In this document: piece after piece, positions 1-9,037 of the stretch
Position numbering within the stretch: position 1 is the first letter of the stretch
Layout of the letters: every line of letters begins with the position of its first letter
NCBI RefSeq assembly: GCF_018987265.1
Contig: NZ_CP076854.1
Span: 124,001 to 188,000 of the forward strand
Source: Rhizobium sp. WYJ-E13
GTDB taxonomy: Bacteria > Pseudomonadota > Alphaproteobacteria > Rhizobiales > Rhizobiaceae
Direction: 5' to 3'
DNA: 64,000 bases
Notes under the pieces: generated by a model
Database searches by the model: none
What the model was told of the DNA's origin: nothing
What the model saw: only the letters and a program-made list of their open reading frames with translations
Program-made: the position numbers and the translations under genes

Positions 1-305
1 ATCTTGCCGCTCAGGATGAGCTTGCGGCCTTCGGAAAGATCCGCCACCCGGAACGCCACGGCAGTGTCTGGCGTCGCATCCACGGTGCGGACGATGGTGC
101 GCGACAGGTCGCTCCCATCCAGATCGAGAACGGCAATGGGAAGCCGCGTGGCGAGCCCGGCGCTGAAGACGATGCCGAGCAGTCCCATCAGCAGCAGAGG
201 CAGACCAACGGTCACAAAGATCAGGAAAGGCGTTCGGTAGAACCGGTCGAACTCCCGTCTGAACGCCAACAGAAAGCCTGGCCGCAAGTCGCGCCGCGAC
301 GCCAT
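1..305 (-). CDS. ABC-2 type transporter permease, N-terminal part (gene runs off the window)
   Basis: The first ~101 residues are present. They begin MASRRDLRPGFLLAFRREF, followed by a hydrophobic segment (FLIFVTVGLPLLLMGLLGIV, residues ~28-48) and then an extracytoplasmic stretch (LPIAVLDLDGSDLSRTIVRT). That is the usual start of YhhJ/YbhR-type ABC-2 permeases, which have one TM helix and then a large periplasmic domain. The start codon lies one base beyond the stop of the HlyD gene, so the two are almost certainly co-transcribed and translationally coupled. Together they would form part of an efflux pump with an inner-membrane permease and a periplasmic adaptor. The ATPase and remaining permease sequence must lie to the left, outside the window. 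The substrate cannot be told. Confidence 0.8.
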   Translation of the reverse strand, partial: MASRRDLRPGFLLAFRREFDRFYRTPFLIFVTVGLPLLLMGLLGIVFSAGLATRLPIAVLDLDGSDLSRTIVRTVDATPDTAVAFRVADLSEGRKLILSGK

Positions 306-306
306 C

Positions 307-1287
307 TCACAGGCCCTCGAAAGGCCATGACGCCAGGACGCTCATTCCGGGCCGAAGGCCCGCAGGCGGGGTGACGGGTTCCGCGCGAACCTCGAAGGTC
401 CGAAGGTCGAAATCGCCCGTCGCACGCGTCGCTCTCCAGGTGGCATACTGGCCCTGCGCGTTCAGCACCGTGACCTTGACCTCGACCTTGTCAGGACCGA
501 GGGCAGGGACCGTGACGTAGAAATGGTCGCCGATCTTCAGCCCCTTGAGCAGATCCTCGCGAAGATTGAAGGTGAACCACGGGTGGTCGATATCGACGAT
601 GGCAAACAGCGGCGCACCCGCCGAGAAATTCTCTCCCAGCTCGGCAACGCGCGTCGTCACCTGTCCCGAGATGGAAGAGTGTATCGTCAGTTCGCCGACG
701 TCGACCTGCTGTTGGTTCAGCGATGCGCGCGCCTGCTCGACCTGCGTGGCTGCCAGGGCCTTTTCCTCCTTGCTGGCGCCGGCGATGGCAAGCCGGAGGT
801 TCGCATCCGCGGATTCCTTTTTGCGGATGGCGGCATCGAGGTTTCTGCTCGCCTGATCGACCAGCGCCTGGCTGGAGGCGCCGGTGCTGATGAGTCTCGC
901 CTGCCGCGCCGACTCTTCCTGATAAAGCACCACATCGGCATTTGCGGCGGCCAGTTCCGCCTTGGCCGCGTCGATCGTCTCCGGCCGGGTGCTGTTGACG
1001 CGGACGAGGTCCGCCTCGGAGACGGCGAGGGCGGCTTCCGCCATATGCATGGATGCCATCAGCTGCGGGCTTTCCAGGGTGGCGATGACGTCGCCCTGCT
1101 TGACCATGTCGCCGACTTCGAGGTTGAGCTTCGCGACGCGCCCGCCGACGCGCGGGCTGATATCCACCCGATTTGCGGAAACTTCGCCTTGGACGACCAG
1201 TGGTGGCGGCCGCGTTGCAAACCAGAGAAGCACACCAAGCGCTGCAAGGACACAAATTCCAACGAGTGCTCTAACCGCCTTCTTCAT
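307..1287 (-). CDS. HlyD-family periplasmic adaptor (membrane fusion) protein
   Basis: This is a 326-aa protein with an N-terminal membrane anchor (residues ~4-24, VRALVGICVLAALGVLLWFA). A biotinyl-lipoyl-like half follows (RVGGRVAKLNLEVGDMVKQGDVIATLE). The middle is a long Ala/Gln/Glu-rich coiled-coil hairpin (~75-195). The second lipoyl half and beta-barrel come next (IHSSISGQVTTRVAELGENFSAGAPLFAIVD). This is the standard architecture of the EmrA/YbhG adaptors that link an inner-membrane pump to an outer-membrane channel. Its stop abuts the start of an ABC-2 permease gene, so it probably serves an ABC export pump. No outer-membrane factor is visible here. Confidence 0.88.
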   Translation of the reverse strand: MKKAVRALVGICVLAALGVLLWFATRPPPLVVQGEVSANRVDISPRVGGRVAKLNLEVGDMVKQGDVIATLESPQLMASMHMAEAALAVSEADLVRVNSTRPETIDAAKAELAAANADVVLYQEESARQARLISTGASSQALVDQASRNLDAAIRKKESADANLRLAIAGASKEEKALAATQVEQARASLNQQQVDVGELTIHSSISGQVTTRVAELGENFSAGAPLFAIVDIDHPWFTFNLREDLLKGLKIGDHFYVTVPALGPDKVEVKVTVLNAQGQYATWRATRATGDFDLRTFEVRAEPVTPPAGLRPGMSVLASWPFEGL

Positions 1288-1371
1288 CTGTTTCTTATGC
1301 CCTCTTCTGACCGCAACCCCTTTGCGGCATATTGAAAAAACACCTGTGTGAGCGGACGCATACCGACCCGG

Positions 1372-2808
1372 TCAGGCTCGGATTGCGAAAACCGCCTGTT
1401 CGGGTTCGATCCCCCGAAGCTTCTCCGTGAATCCTTCCGTGACGAGCCCGGATCCGTCGATGTATGCCCGAACGTCGTCATCCTCCATCACCGCTTCCGT
1501 CGCAAGTATTCGGTCGGATGCGATGCCCTGCAGGCGGGAAGCCATGTTGACCGTCTGGCCGAAGTAGTCCTGCCGGTCGTTCATCACGACAGCCAGGCAA
1601 GGCCCGCAATGGATACCGATCCGGGCCGACTGCTCGCGGGCGCCGCGCGCAACACTCAACTCCTGCAGTGCTTTCTTCATTGCGACCGCGGCACGAATTC
1701 CCTGCAGCGGGGCAGGGAAGGTGGCCATGACGGCGTCGCCGATCGTCTTTACCACTGCCCCGCCTTCGCTTTCGACGATCTGGCCGACGACGCGAAAATA
1801 GGCGCGTACGAAGTCGTATGCGGCAAGATCACCGACCCGGCCATAAAGCTGCGTGGACTCCTTGAGATCGATAAACAGGAAGCTCAACCTGGTGATCTTG
1901 AAGTGCTGATTGACATCCAGCACGCTGGATCCGTAGAGATCGCGAAAGGCCTGACTCGACATCAGCCGGCTCGCGGTCAGGACCGGCACGCGCCGCGAGA
2001 CCATTTCCTTCAGCGCCGGTCCAACCTCCCAGAGGATCGGCAGGATTCGTTCGGACGTCAGGTTTTGCACGTCAAGCTTCACCGTTCCGGGCCTGACGCG
2101 AACCGTCTCGAACACTCCGCGGCTGCCGTGAACCGAAAACGCGACCTCTTGCATCGCCGCCGTGTCGCTGCCTTCGACCTCCAGAAACCGCGAACTGTGC
2201 GTGACGGGGTCGAAGAGCACGGCGGTACCCTCGTGAAGCTCCAGGAAGCGCTCCACGCTCGATCCCGATGACACTTCGAACGCGGCGAGGGCAGCATTTC
2301 TGGCGAACGGCTCCAGGTTATCAGGAAGGTCGCTGCCGGAGCTCCAGAAACATTCTCTGGTATATTGCCACAAGGGGAGCCTATCCGGATGGTGAGCGCC
2401 GATATTCCGGATTCGGGCATCGACGGTAAAAGTCACCTCCACGGTCTCGTCGAGGTTCGGCTCACAATCCCAGACGCAAAGGGCACAGGCATAGGTCTCG
2501 CAACTGACGTCCCGAAGGGAGCCTGCGGCATGAAGGACACCGCCGCAGGTGCTGCAGACCACATTCCACGACAGCTCAAATATCCCGCGCTGCGTTGCGT
2601 GCAGAAATCCCGAAATGGTCTCGGTTAGATCGAGCCCGTGCTCTGCGGCGAACTTCAGCGGATTCATTCGATTTAATCGTACATCGGGCGCGGCACGGAT
2701 AGCTTGCTCAAATGCAGAGACGACATTGTTATCAACGTGCTGTCGCAGACCAGTTCTATCGAACGGGCTGTCCATCACCGACTCGTCGACTGATGTGACG
2801 GGTCGCAA
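1372..2808 (-). CDS. Class III adenylate/guanylate cyclase with N-terminal DUF5939 region
   Basis: This 478-aa protein has a C-terminal class III nucleotidyl cyclase domain (~residues 300-475). It contains the metal-binding FLFIDLKESTQLYG and the KTIGDAVMATF segment. The sequence GIHCGPCLAVVMNDRQDYFGQTVNMASRL supplies the later catalytic strand. The N-terminal ~280 residues look like the DUF5939 region that precedes many bacterial cyclases. They include a zinc-ribbon-like Cys cluster (CSTCGG then CALCVWDC, ~residues 82-112), suggesting a metal or redox input. No TM segment is seen, so it is probably a soluble cAMP-forming enzyme. It lies 84 bp upstream of the HlyD gene on the same strand, and co-transcription is possible. 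An internal start at MDSPFD (12 codons in) is an alternative. Confidence 0.85.
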   Translation of the reverse strand: MRPVTSVDESVMDSPFDRTGLRQHVDNNVVSAFEQAIRAAPDVRLNRMNPLKFAAEHGLDLTETISGFLHATQRGIFELSWNVVCSTCGGVLHAAGSLRDVSCETYACALCVWDCEPNLDETVEVTFTVDARIRNIGAHHPDRLPLWQYTRECFWSSGSDLPDNLEPFARNAALAAFEVSSGSSVERFLELHEGTAVLFDPVTHSSRFLEVEGSDTAAMQEVAFSVHGSRGVFETVRVRPGTVKLDVQNLTSERILPILWEVGPALKEMVSRRVPVLTASRLMSSQAFRDLYGSSVLDVNQHFKITRLSFLFIDLKESTQLYGRVGDLAAYDFVRAYFRVVGQIVESEGGAVVKTIGDAVMATFPAPLQGIRAAVAMKKALQELSVARGAREQSARIGIHCGPCLAVVMNDRQDYFGQTVNMASRLQGIASDRILATEAVMEDDDVRAYIDGSGLVTEGFTEKLRGIEPEQAVFAIRA

Positions 2809-3289
2809 CGTTTACATCTTCTGGCTATCCAACCCTTGCTTGTGCTCAACGGAATCTTCTGTACCGTTGCTAAGAGATGTTCGCCTACGCCAGCAGAAAG
2901 GTTCTGAGATTTCATCGATTTGCCCACGGTCTCAACGCTCACTCAGCCTCGTCGATGCGGGAGAAGGTTCAAGGCACTCTAGGTGCCAAGCGAACGGGCT
3001 TCTTGTCGTATGTTGGCTTCAGTAGAAGACCGTTGCTCGTCGAGACAAGATGGCACTTAAGCGATCGCTCAATCGGCGCTGCCCAAAAGTTGAGGAGCAT
3101 CACGATCTACTCAAGTAGCGTCGCCGAATGGTCACGGACGATGACGCAAAAGCCCGTGGAAGAAAGCAGTAGGGAGCATCCTGAACGTTCGCAATATTAC
3201 GGGCCGTCGGTCCAGATCCTATCAAGAGCTTTAATTGGGGCGACGCCAGCTCCCGTAACGGATCGCAGAAAGAAAAATAGCTGTGCCCC
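2809..3289. other. Intergenic stretch with no convincing gene
   Basis: This is 481 bp between the start of the cyclase gene and the end of the LysR pseudogene. Open frames exist on both strands but resemble no family I know and lack good ribosome-binding sites. It probably holds the promoter of the cyclase gene near 2810-2880. No terminator stem is obvious. Confidence 0.5.
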
Positions 3290-4196
3290 TTATGCGAGGC
3301 GTCCAGCGGTATACTCCCGCGCCAGGGCGATAAATGCCTGGAAGGCGGCGGAAGAATTGCGCCGATTATAGTAGTAGAGGCAAAGCGGCGCGAGGGGCGG
3401 CGTCCAGTCGTCGAGGATGCGCACGAGCCGTCCAGCGGCGATGTCCTCGCGGATATCGGCCTCCATAAAATAGCCGATCCCCACACCATTTGTTGCTGCG
3501 ATGCGTGCCAGGGATGCCTCGTCGAGCGTGATGGGTCCCTCGACGTCGAGCTGCAGTTCCTCGCCGCCCTTGGCGAACCGCCATCTCAGCACCGTGCCAT
3601 CGGGAAGCCGCCCGCAAACGCAGGGGTGAGAGAGCAGATCCTGAGGCACCTGGGGAACGACCCTGTTTTCACGAAACGCGGGAGATGCGGCAACCGCCAT
3701 GCGCCGCTCCTTGCCAAGCGGAATAGCGATCGCATCGCTCGGCACCAGATCGGCGCTGCGTACCCCGAGATCGAAGCCCGCCGCCACGACGTCAACAAGC
3801 CGTCCCTCGGTGACGATATCGATGTGGACCTGCGGATAGCGTTGGAGATAGCTCAGAACCAGCGGCGACATGATTTCTCGCGCCGCCGTGGCAAAGGCAT
3901 TGATGCGCAGGACACCGGACGGAACCTCCTGCTGGGAGCGCGCCGTATTCATTGCTTTCTGGATGCCATCAAGCGCTGGTTTGATCTGCGCGACGAAGAT
4001 CCGACCTGCATAGGTGAGTGAGACGCTGCGCGTGGTGCGATTGCCACAATCGCACGTCAAGCTGACGCTCCAACTTGCCGACAGCATTGCTTATGGCTGT
4101 TGTCGAGATACCGAGATCGGTTGCCGCCGCTCGGAACGAGCCGCACCGAACGATGGCAAGCACTGCTTCAAGTTCGGTCAGTGAATGCCGCGTCAT
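3290..4196 (-). pseudogene. LysR-family transcriptional regulator, broken by a single-base frameshift
   Basis: The N-terminal winged-HTH is intact ([20 protein letters not shown], then [20 protein letters not shown]). The LysR substrate-binding domain is also intact but in the next frame (from [16 protein letters not shown] to the end at 3290). The break is at 4043-4047. Minus-strand TTG-TGGC-AATCGC stands where the family needs Leu-Phe-Asn-Arg (TTG TTC AAT CGC), so there is one extra base. Without it the product would be about 300 aa, the normal LysR length. The gene is divergent from the SnoaL-like/SDR pair 97 bp away and was probably its regulator. Either the gene is recently inactivated or the assembly has an error here. 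Nothing else in it is decayed. Confidence 0.85.
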
Positions 4197-4292
4197 TGTT
4201 CCGGTTTTCGCAATACCTCATGGCGGTTTGTCTCGCTTATTGGGCGAAAAGTCCAGCGCTAAATTGGCGTCATCACCATCAAGGAGATGACC

Positions 4293-4622
4293 ATGTCACT
4301 GAACTTACCCAAGCCCATTGCAGATTATGTCGAGGCGAATGCCCGCCTCGATATCGACGGCATGATGAAGCCGTTCCTGCATGATGCCGTCTTCATCGAC
4401 AACGGCAAGCGCTACGAGGGAACGGCGCAGATCCGCAAGCTACTTGCGGAGGAAGCCATCGCGGTCAAGGCGATCTTCGAGCCCGATACTGTTCGCGGCG
4501 AAGACGGCGATGTCGTGCTCGAAGGTCCCGCCCATGGAGACTTTCCCGGCAGCCCGATCCGCTTCACCTATCGCTTTGAGCTGGCCAACAACGCCATCAA
4601 GACCCTGGAGACGACAGTATGA
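4293..4622 (+). CDS. SnoaL-like / NTF2-fold small protein
   Basis: This ~109-aa product is MSLNLPKPIADYVEAN... with an NTF2-like pattern: an N-terminal helix, then DIDGMMKPFLHDAVFIDNGK and GTAQIRKLLAEE, ending in a beta-rich half. Family members include steroid isomerase-like enzymes, polyketide cyclases and proteins of unknown function. The start at 4293 is chosen over the ATG at 4287 because AAGGAG (4281-4286) is then correctly spaced. Its stop overlaps the SDR start (ATGA at 4619-4622), so the two are translationally coupled. The broken LysR gene lies divergently upstream. The substrate is unknown. Confidence 0.75.
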   Translation: MSLNLPKPIADYVEANARLDIDGMMKPFLHDAVFIDNGKRYEGTAQIRKLLAEEAIAVKAIFEPDTVRGEDGDVVLEGPAHGDFPGSPIRFTYRFELANNAIKTLETTV

Positions 4623-5407
4623 ACATCAATGCAGATCCATCCGAGTTCACCGGCAAGCGCGTGCTTGTCAGCGGCGGCACAAAAGGCCTGGGCCGCGCAA
4701 CGGTCGAGCGTTTCTTGGCCGGCGGTGCGCGTGTTATCACTGCCGCCCGAACGATCAAGGATCAGATAGAGGGCGTTGATTACATTCAGGCAGACCTAAC
4801 CACGGCGAAGGGCGGCGAAACGCTGGCCAAGGCGGCGCTTGAGCGCCTCGGGGGTATCGATATCCTCGCCCATGTCATCGGTGGCTCGGCAATGCCGCCC
4901 GGCGGCTTTGTCGCGCTCACGGATGACCTGTGGCTTTCGGAGTTGAACCTGAACCTTCTCGCGACGGTTCGCCTTGATCGGCTCCTGATCCCTCAGATGA
5001 TCGAGCGAGGCAATGGCGCAGTGGTTCACGTGACCTCGACCCAATCGAGGCTGCCTCTGCCCGAGTCCACCACCGCCTATGCCGCGGCCAAGGGAGCGCT
5101 CAGGACCTACAGCAAATCGATTTCGAAAGAACTGGGTCCAAAGGGTATCCGGGTCAACAACGTCTGCCCTGGCTGGATCATGACCGAGGGCGCCGTCGAT
5201 CTCGTGAAAGGCATGCAGGCCAGCAATGGCGGCACGTATGAGGAAGCACGGCAAGCGGTCATGGCATGGATAGGTGGTATCCCGATCGGACGTGGAGCGG
5301 AGCCGTCTGAGGTCGCCGACCTCATCGCCTACCTTGCCTCCGACCGCGCTGCTGCGATCCATGGCGCCGAGTTCGTCATCGATGGCGGCACGATCAGGAC
5401 CGTATAG
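4619..5407 (+). CDS. Short-chain dehydrogenase/reductase (SDR)
   Basis: This 262-aa classical SDR has a nucleotide-binding motif SGGTKGLGRA (residues ~18-27), an IGGSA segment in place of NNAG, a catalytic Ser in HVTSTQS, and the YAAAK motif with Tyr and Lys. VNNVCPGWIMTE follows, and the C-terminus is FVIDGGTIRTV. The enzyme should oxidise or reduce an alcohol/carbonyl with NAD(P)(H). It is coupled to the SnoaL-like gene. In other bacteria this LysR, SnoaL/NTF2 and SDR arrangement accompanies small-molecule detoxification or degradation, but the substrate is not readable here. A well-placed RBS and ATG of a next gene follow at 5567, but that gene is cut off. Confidence 0.88.
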   Translation: MNINADPSEFTGKRVLVSGGTKGLGRATVERFLAGGARVITAARTIKDQIEGVDYIQADLTTAKGGETLAKAALERLGGIDILAHVIGGSAMPPGGFVALTDDLWLSELNLNLLATVRLDRLLIPQMIERGNGAVVHVTSTQSRLPLPESTTAYAAAKGALRTYSKSISKELGPKGIRVNNVCPGWIMTEGAVDLVKGMQASNGGTYEEARQAVMAWIGGIPIGRGAEPSEVADLIAYLASDRAAAIHGAEFVIDGGTIRTV

Positions 5408-5566
5408 GGTCGTGCGACGGCGTCCGCGAAATGGCGGGCGCCGTGGGTCCGATGAAGCCTTGTCCTCATCGCCAGCGCACGTCATCGATCTCAATCTCGA
5501 CTGGCAAATGATCGCCACAGCAGCCGATGACGGTATTCCAGAATAACCTTCTGAAAGGAGAAGAAC

Positions 5567-5593
5567 ATGCTTGACCACATCACTATCTCCGTA
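5567..5593 (+). pseudogene. Nine-codon stub of a VOC/glyoxalase-family gene, truncated by a mobile-element junction
   Basis: A strong SD (GAAAGGAG at 5553-5560) precedes ATG, and the reading is Met-Leu-Asp-His-Ile-Thr-Ile-Ser-Val. That matches the very common N-terminus of vicinal-oxygen-chelate proteins. After codon nine the frame runs into sequence that reads perfectly on the other strand as an integrase and stops soon after. The native gene was probably the third member of the SnoaL-like/SDR operon. The junction is at about 5593/5594. The identification rests on only nine residues plus operon context. Confidence 0.55.
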
Positions 5594-5879
5594 CCGGATA
5601 AGCGATGCGCTCCGGTACCTCGGCATGACCAAGCGTGACGCCAAAGAAGAACCGCAGGGCACAAACCGTCTGGTTCAAGGCCGGCCATGATAGGCCCGAC
5701 GACACCAGATGCACCTGAAACGCGCGTACGTCTTCCAGTCCGAGACGGTCTGGCGATCGCCCGAAATAGCGCGAGAACTTCGTCACTGCATGCAAATACG
5801 ATCGTTGCGTCGCTGGCGAAAGATTGCGGATCGTCATGTCATCGATCATGCGCCGGCGTAGCGGGCTTATCTCTGTCAT
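5594..5879 (-). pseudogene. Truncated tyrosine recombinase (IS91-associated XerD-like integrase), N-terminal domain only
   Basis: The frame opens MTEISPLRRRMIDDMTIRNL and continues SPATQRSYLHAVTKFSRYFG, ending ...VPERIAYP. This is the SAM-like core-binding domain of phage-type integrases, of the sort carried beside IS91-type transposases in rhizobia. Start 5879 is favoured by AGGAG six bases upstream. The catalytic domain with the R-H-R-Y residues is missing: the frame leaves the family at the junction with the VOC stub and stops ten bases later. It cannot be a working recombinase. No IS91 transposase is in the window. Confidence 0.8.
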
Positions 5880-6002
5880 CGTCATCTCCTGTTCAAAGGT
5901 TGGGCTAAAGCAGCCCAATCCTTCAAATCAGAAGCGCATCATGCAAATCCCGCGCTCCAAATGCCGCGAAAGCGGCTTCGTTCAATCCCAAGAGTCCACA
6001 GC

Positions 6003-7367
6003 TCCTAACAGTTGTTTCGGTAATTGCTCGATTTGTCGAGGAACGGCTGGCACTTCTTTGGCGTCAATTCATAACCCGTCGCGCGGTCGCACTTTATCTG
6101 GCCAACGGTACCTATTACCGGCTGGGCGTCTCGGGGCAACTTACCAACCCGGACCAGCGGATCGCGGATGACGTACGCGCGTTCACCATCACGACGCTCT
6201 CCTTCGTCGTGATGGTTTTTAACGGCACTCTCACGATATTGGCCTTCTCTGGCCTGCTGTGGTCGATCAGCCCTTTGCTGTTTGTCGTCGCAGTTCTCTA
6301 TGCGGCATGCGGCTCTTGCCTGACGTTTCTCATGGGGCGGCCGCTGATCAATCTGAATTACGATCTACTCGATAAGGAGGCCGATTTCCGCTCCAGCCTC
6401 ATTCATCTACGGGAGAACGCCGAGCCAATCCTCTTGGCACGCGCCGAGGAGCGGCAGAACATCCTCTTGTCGCATCGACTTGAGGCTTTGGCCGCCAATT
6501 TCGCTGGATTACCGCGGTGAATCGCAATGTGGGATTTTTCACCACCGGCTACAATTGGCTGATCCAGATCATTCCGGCCCTGATCATCGCTCCCGCCTTC
6601 ATAAGTGGAGAAATCGAGTTTAGTGTGATCACCCAGTCTGGCGCTGCCTTTGCGATGCTCGTTGGCGCTTTTTCATTGATCGTCACCCAGTATCAATCGA
6701 TCTCGACATTCGCCGCAGTGGTCGCCCGGCTCAACTCCTTACCGGAGGCAATTGAAAGATCGCAAACAATCGCGGAGCCAGCCATCGAGTTTGTCGAACG
6801 AGAAGGGTCTTTGGCCTATGACCGTTTAGCCTTGCTGTCATCGAACGGCGCCCCCCTATTGAAGGAGCTGTCGGTAACGATCCCGGTCGGGACCCTCGTC
6901 TTGCTAACCGGACCTAGTCACGCTGCGGGGACGGCTTTGTTCAGAGCGACAGCGGGCATTCCGACGCCGAGCACACGTTACGACAGATACTCGAGCATTC
7001 TGAGAACCCGGATGAAAATTCGGACGAGAGAATTTTCCACGTCATGCGCGAGCTCGATCTCGAACGGCTCGTGAGCCTCGCGGGCGGGCTGGATACGGAG
7101 CGAGGCTGGGAAATGGAGCTCTCGCTGACCGAGCAGCAGCTTTTGATGGTTGCAAACGTCCTGCTCGCAGCGCCGCGGTTCGTCTTCCTGGATCGAGTGG
7201 ATACGACCTTGGGTTCTGAACAACTCCGCAAAATACTGCGCCTGCTATCCGAGCGTTCGATGACCTGCGTCAACAACGGCGGAGCCCCCGACTCGTATGA
7301 TCTTTATCACGCGGTCCTCGAATACGGTGAGGACGGCGGGTGGAAGTGGACATCGAACCGAGCCTGA
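6003..7367 (+). pseudogene. Decayed SbmA/BacA/YddA-type ABC transporter (fused membrane and ATPase domains)
   Basis: Three frames carry successive pieces of one ~450-aa stretch of an ABC_membrane_2-type exporter. The first runs from SPQLLTVVSVIARFVEERLA past YLANGTYYRLGV and TNPDQRIADDVRAFT. The second runs from ITAVNRNVGFFTTGYNWLIQ through the second half of the TM domain to the ATPase start. The third is the C-terminal ATPase end (ELSLTEQQLLMVANVLLAAP, then FVFLDRVDTTLG). Frame changes lie near 6510 and 7000. The Walker A region reads GPSHAAGTALF instead of GPSGSGKSSL, and the signature LSLGEQQR is LSLTEQQL. Both start and ATP-binding residues are lost, so this is a pseudogene. Intact relatives take up or export antimicrobial peptides or vitamin B12-like compounds. 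Confidence 0.8.
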
Positions 7368-7527
7368 TTCTGACTAACCCTCAAAGCCGAGGGAAGGCGC
7401 TGCCGGTTGTGGAAGCCCTTTTGCGCTGCAAGAGTTCAAACAGCGGAGGAACCCCTGGGATGGCCAATGATAAGACGCGTGATCGAAAGTTCAAATGCGG
7501 AATGCCTGGGAAGGGCACGGTGCTCGA

Positions 7528-7842
7528 TCAGATCGAAGCGAGCCACCCGCCCGCAAAGCCCGCCTTTTTCAAGCCGGCCAAAATCGGCGGACAGCGGCGC
7601 ATGATGTTCCACAGCAAGCCCGTCCGGTAGTTCTCGATCGCTAGCACGACCGGTCCCTGGTCGATACCGAAATGATACGGAGATATCCACCATCCGGTGG
7701 GACTGTCCTTCACTGCAAATGACTGATTGAATGACGGGTTGAATCCGTAAAGGCGGGTCATTCCAAGGTTCATTTGTGCAAAGTTGCGGATCGTTGGGAC
7801 GACTATTTCTGGTGCGAACGGCAACGAGGCAACGACAACCGG
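7528..7842 (-). pseudogene. C-terminal fragment of a glucoamylase-like (COG5368) protein
   Basis: The ~105 residues include FNQSFAVKDSPTGWWISPYH, then FGIDQGPVVLAIENYRTGLLW and a C-terminus CPPILAGLKKAGFAGGWL. The FGIDQGP...ENYRTGLLW block is the end of the glycoamylase-like domain found in large secreted or periplasmic glycan-active proteins. The frame is open into the IS3 left end at 7841, so the IS cut it off. The remainder of this normally >400-aa gene is not found on the other side of the IS, so a deletion accompanied or followed the insertion. Confidence 0.75.
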
Positions 7843-7879
7843 TAATCCCCCCGTTTTGAACGGGGCTTCGCAGTAGAAT

Positions 7880-8706
7880 TCACGCGGCCATTTTCAGTTT
7901 CTGGGCGGGTGTGATGCCGCCGATGCCCATATTGGGCCGTTCGTTGTTGTAGTCCATAGCCACTGCGTGGCGAATTCCTGCGCCTCCTCAATGCTTTCGA
8001 TGATGTGTTGATCAAGCCATTCATGTCGGACGGTGCGGTTGTAGCGCTCGACATAGGCATTCTGTTGCGGCTTTCCGGGCTGAATGTGGCTCAAGGCAAT
8101 TCCTTGCTTTTCGGCCCATTCCATCAGTTTGCCGCTGACATACTCAGGTCCGTTATCCACACGAATGGCGAATGGTCTGCCTCGCCATTCGATGATCTGG
8201 TTCAGGCTGCGGATGACGCGTTCAGCAGGCAGCGAAAAGTCCACCTCGATGCCCAGTCCCTCGCGGTTGAAGTCGTCCAGGACATTCAACAGTCGGAATT
8301 GCCGACCATCCTCCAAACGATCCGCCATGAAATCCATTGACCAGACCAGGTTAGGCGCATCCGGCACAGTCAGAGCGTCGGGTTTGTCCCGCCTCAAACG
8401 CTTGCGTGGCTTGATCCTGAGGTTTAACTCCAGCTCGCGGTAGATGCGGTAGACGCGCTTGTGGTTCCAGCGATGTCCTCGGACATTCCGCAGGTATAGA
8501 AAGCACAGGCCAAAGCCCCAGGTCTTCTTTGCCCGCGTCAGCCCGATCAGGAGATCGGCGATCTGCTCGTTCTCGTAGTTCAGCTTGGCGCTGTAACGAT
8601 AGCAGGTCTCGCTGACCTCGAAGGTGCGGCAGGCAAGTGCAATGCTCACCCCGCGCAACGCCACAGCTTTCCCGGCCATCTCTCGGCGTTGAGATGGCCG
8701 TGTCAT
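7880..8706 (-). pseudogene. IS3-family transposase orfB with C-terminal frameshift
   Basis: This is a DDE integrase-core protein: the first Asp in [11 protein letters not shown], the second in [12 protein letters not shown], and the Glu in [18 protein letters not shown]. The HTH_21-like N-terminus and the DDE spacing are intact. After FATQWLW the frame shifts: the expected Tyr-Asn-Asn-Glu-Arg-Pro-Asn-Met-Gly tail is present one frame over and would end at 7880, while the actual frame ends at 7894. One base is missing at about 7951-7954. The lost YNxxRPH-like motif is conserved, so activity is doubtful. Its start overlaps the orfA stop (ATGA). Confidence 0.85.
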
Positions 8707-8966
8707 TTTTTTCCCAAAGCCTCCTTCAGCAGTTCCGCCTGCATGCTCATCTCCGCATACATCTTCTTCAGCCGACGGTTCTCATCCTCCAGAGCCTTCA
8801 TCTGGCTGATCATAGAGGCGTCCATACCGCCATACTTCGAACGCCACTTGTAAAAGGAGGCGGTGCTCATTCCATGTTCCCGGCATAACTCCGGCACCGG
8901 AACGCCGCCTTCTGCCTGGCGCAGGATGGCAAGGATTTGGGGTTCGCTAAATCTGCTCGTCTTCAT
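8703..8966 (-). CDS. IS3-family transposase orfA (HTH_Tnp_1)
   Basis: This 87-aa protein begins [20 protein letters not shown] and continues with an HTH ([24 protein letters not shown]). A leucine-zipper-like heptad region follows ([20 protein letters not shown]). That is the standard OrfA layout: DNA binding to the terminal repeats, then dimerisation. The ATG at 8966 is preferred over 8984 because GAGGAG precedes it at the right distance. In this group OrfAB is usually produced by -1 frameshifting near the A/B overlap. Here the stop and the next start overlap as ATGA. Confidence 0.9.
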   Translation of the reverse strand: MKTSRFSEPQILAILRQAEGGVPVPELCREHGMSTASFYKWRSKYGGMDASMISQMKALEDENRRLKKMYAEMSMQAELLKEALGKK

Positions 8967-9037
8967 CAAAATCTCCTCGTTCATAAAGCCCGAGAAAATT
9001 CTACTTTTGAAGCCCGTTAATTGGCGGGGGGATTACC

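Larger units (their letters stand above)
7841..9037 (-). mobile_element. IS3-family insertion sequence (IS407-like group), nearly complete
   Basis: The element is about 1.2 kb, with imperfect terminal inverted repeats. Both ends read GGTAATCCCCCCG inward (7841-7853, and 9025-9037 on the opposite strand), followed by further partial matches (AACGGGCTTC, AGTAGAATT). Inside are orfA (HTH) and orfB (DDE transposase) on the minus strand. A one-base deletion near 7951-7954 breaks the last ~20 codons of orfB. The flanks belong to different genes (a glucoamylase fragment on the left, istB on the right), so no target duplication can be verified and the site has been rearranged. Confidence 0.85.

Noticed and set aside
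523..1335. Long plus-strand frame opposite the HlyD gene
   Set aside because: It is a shadow of the HlyD gene in high-GC DNA with no family likeness.
7951..7954. Programmed frameshift in the IS3 orfB tail
   Set aside because: Programmed shifts in IS3 elements occur at the orfA/orfB overlap, not near the C-terminus. A simple deletion explains it.
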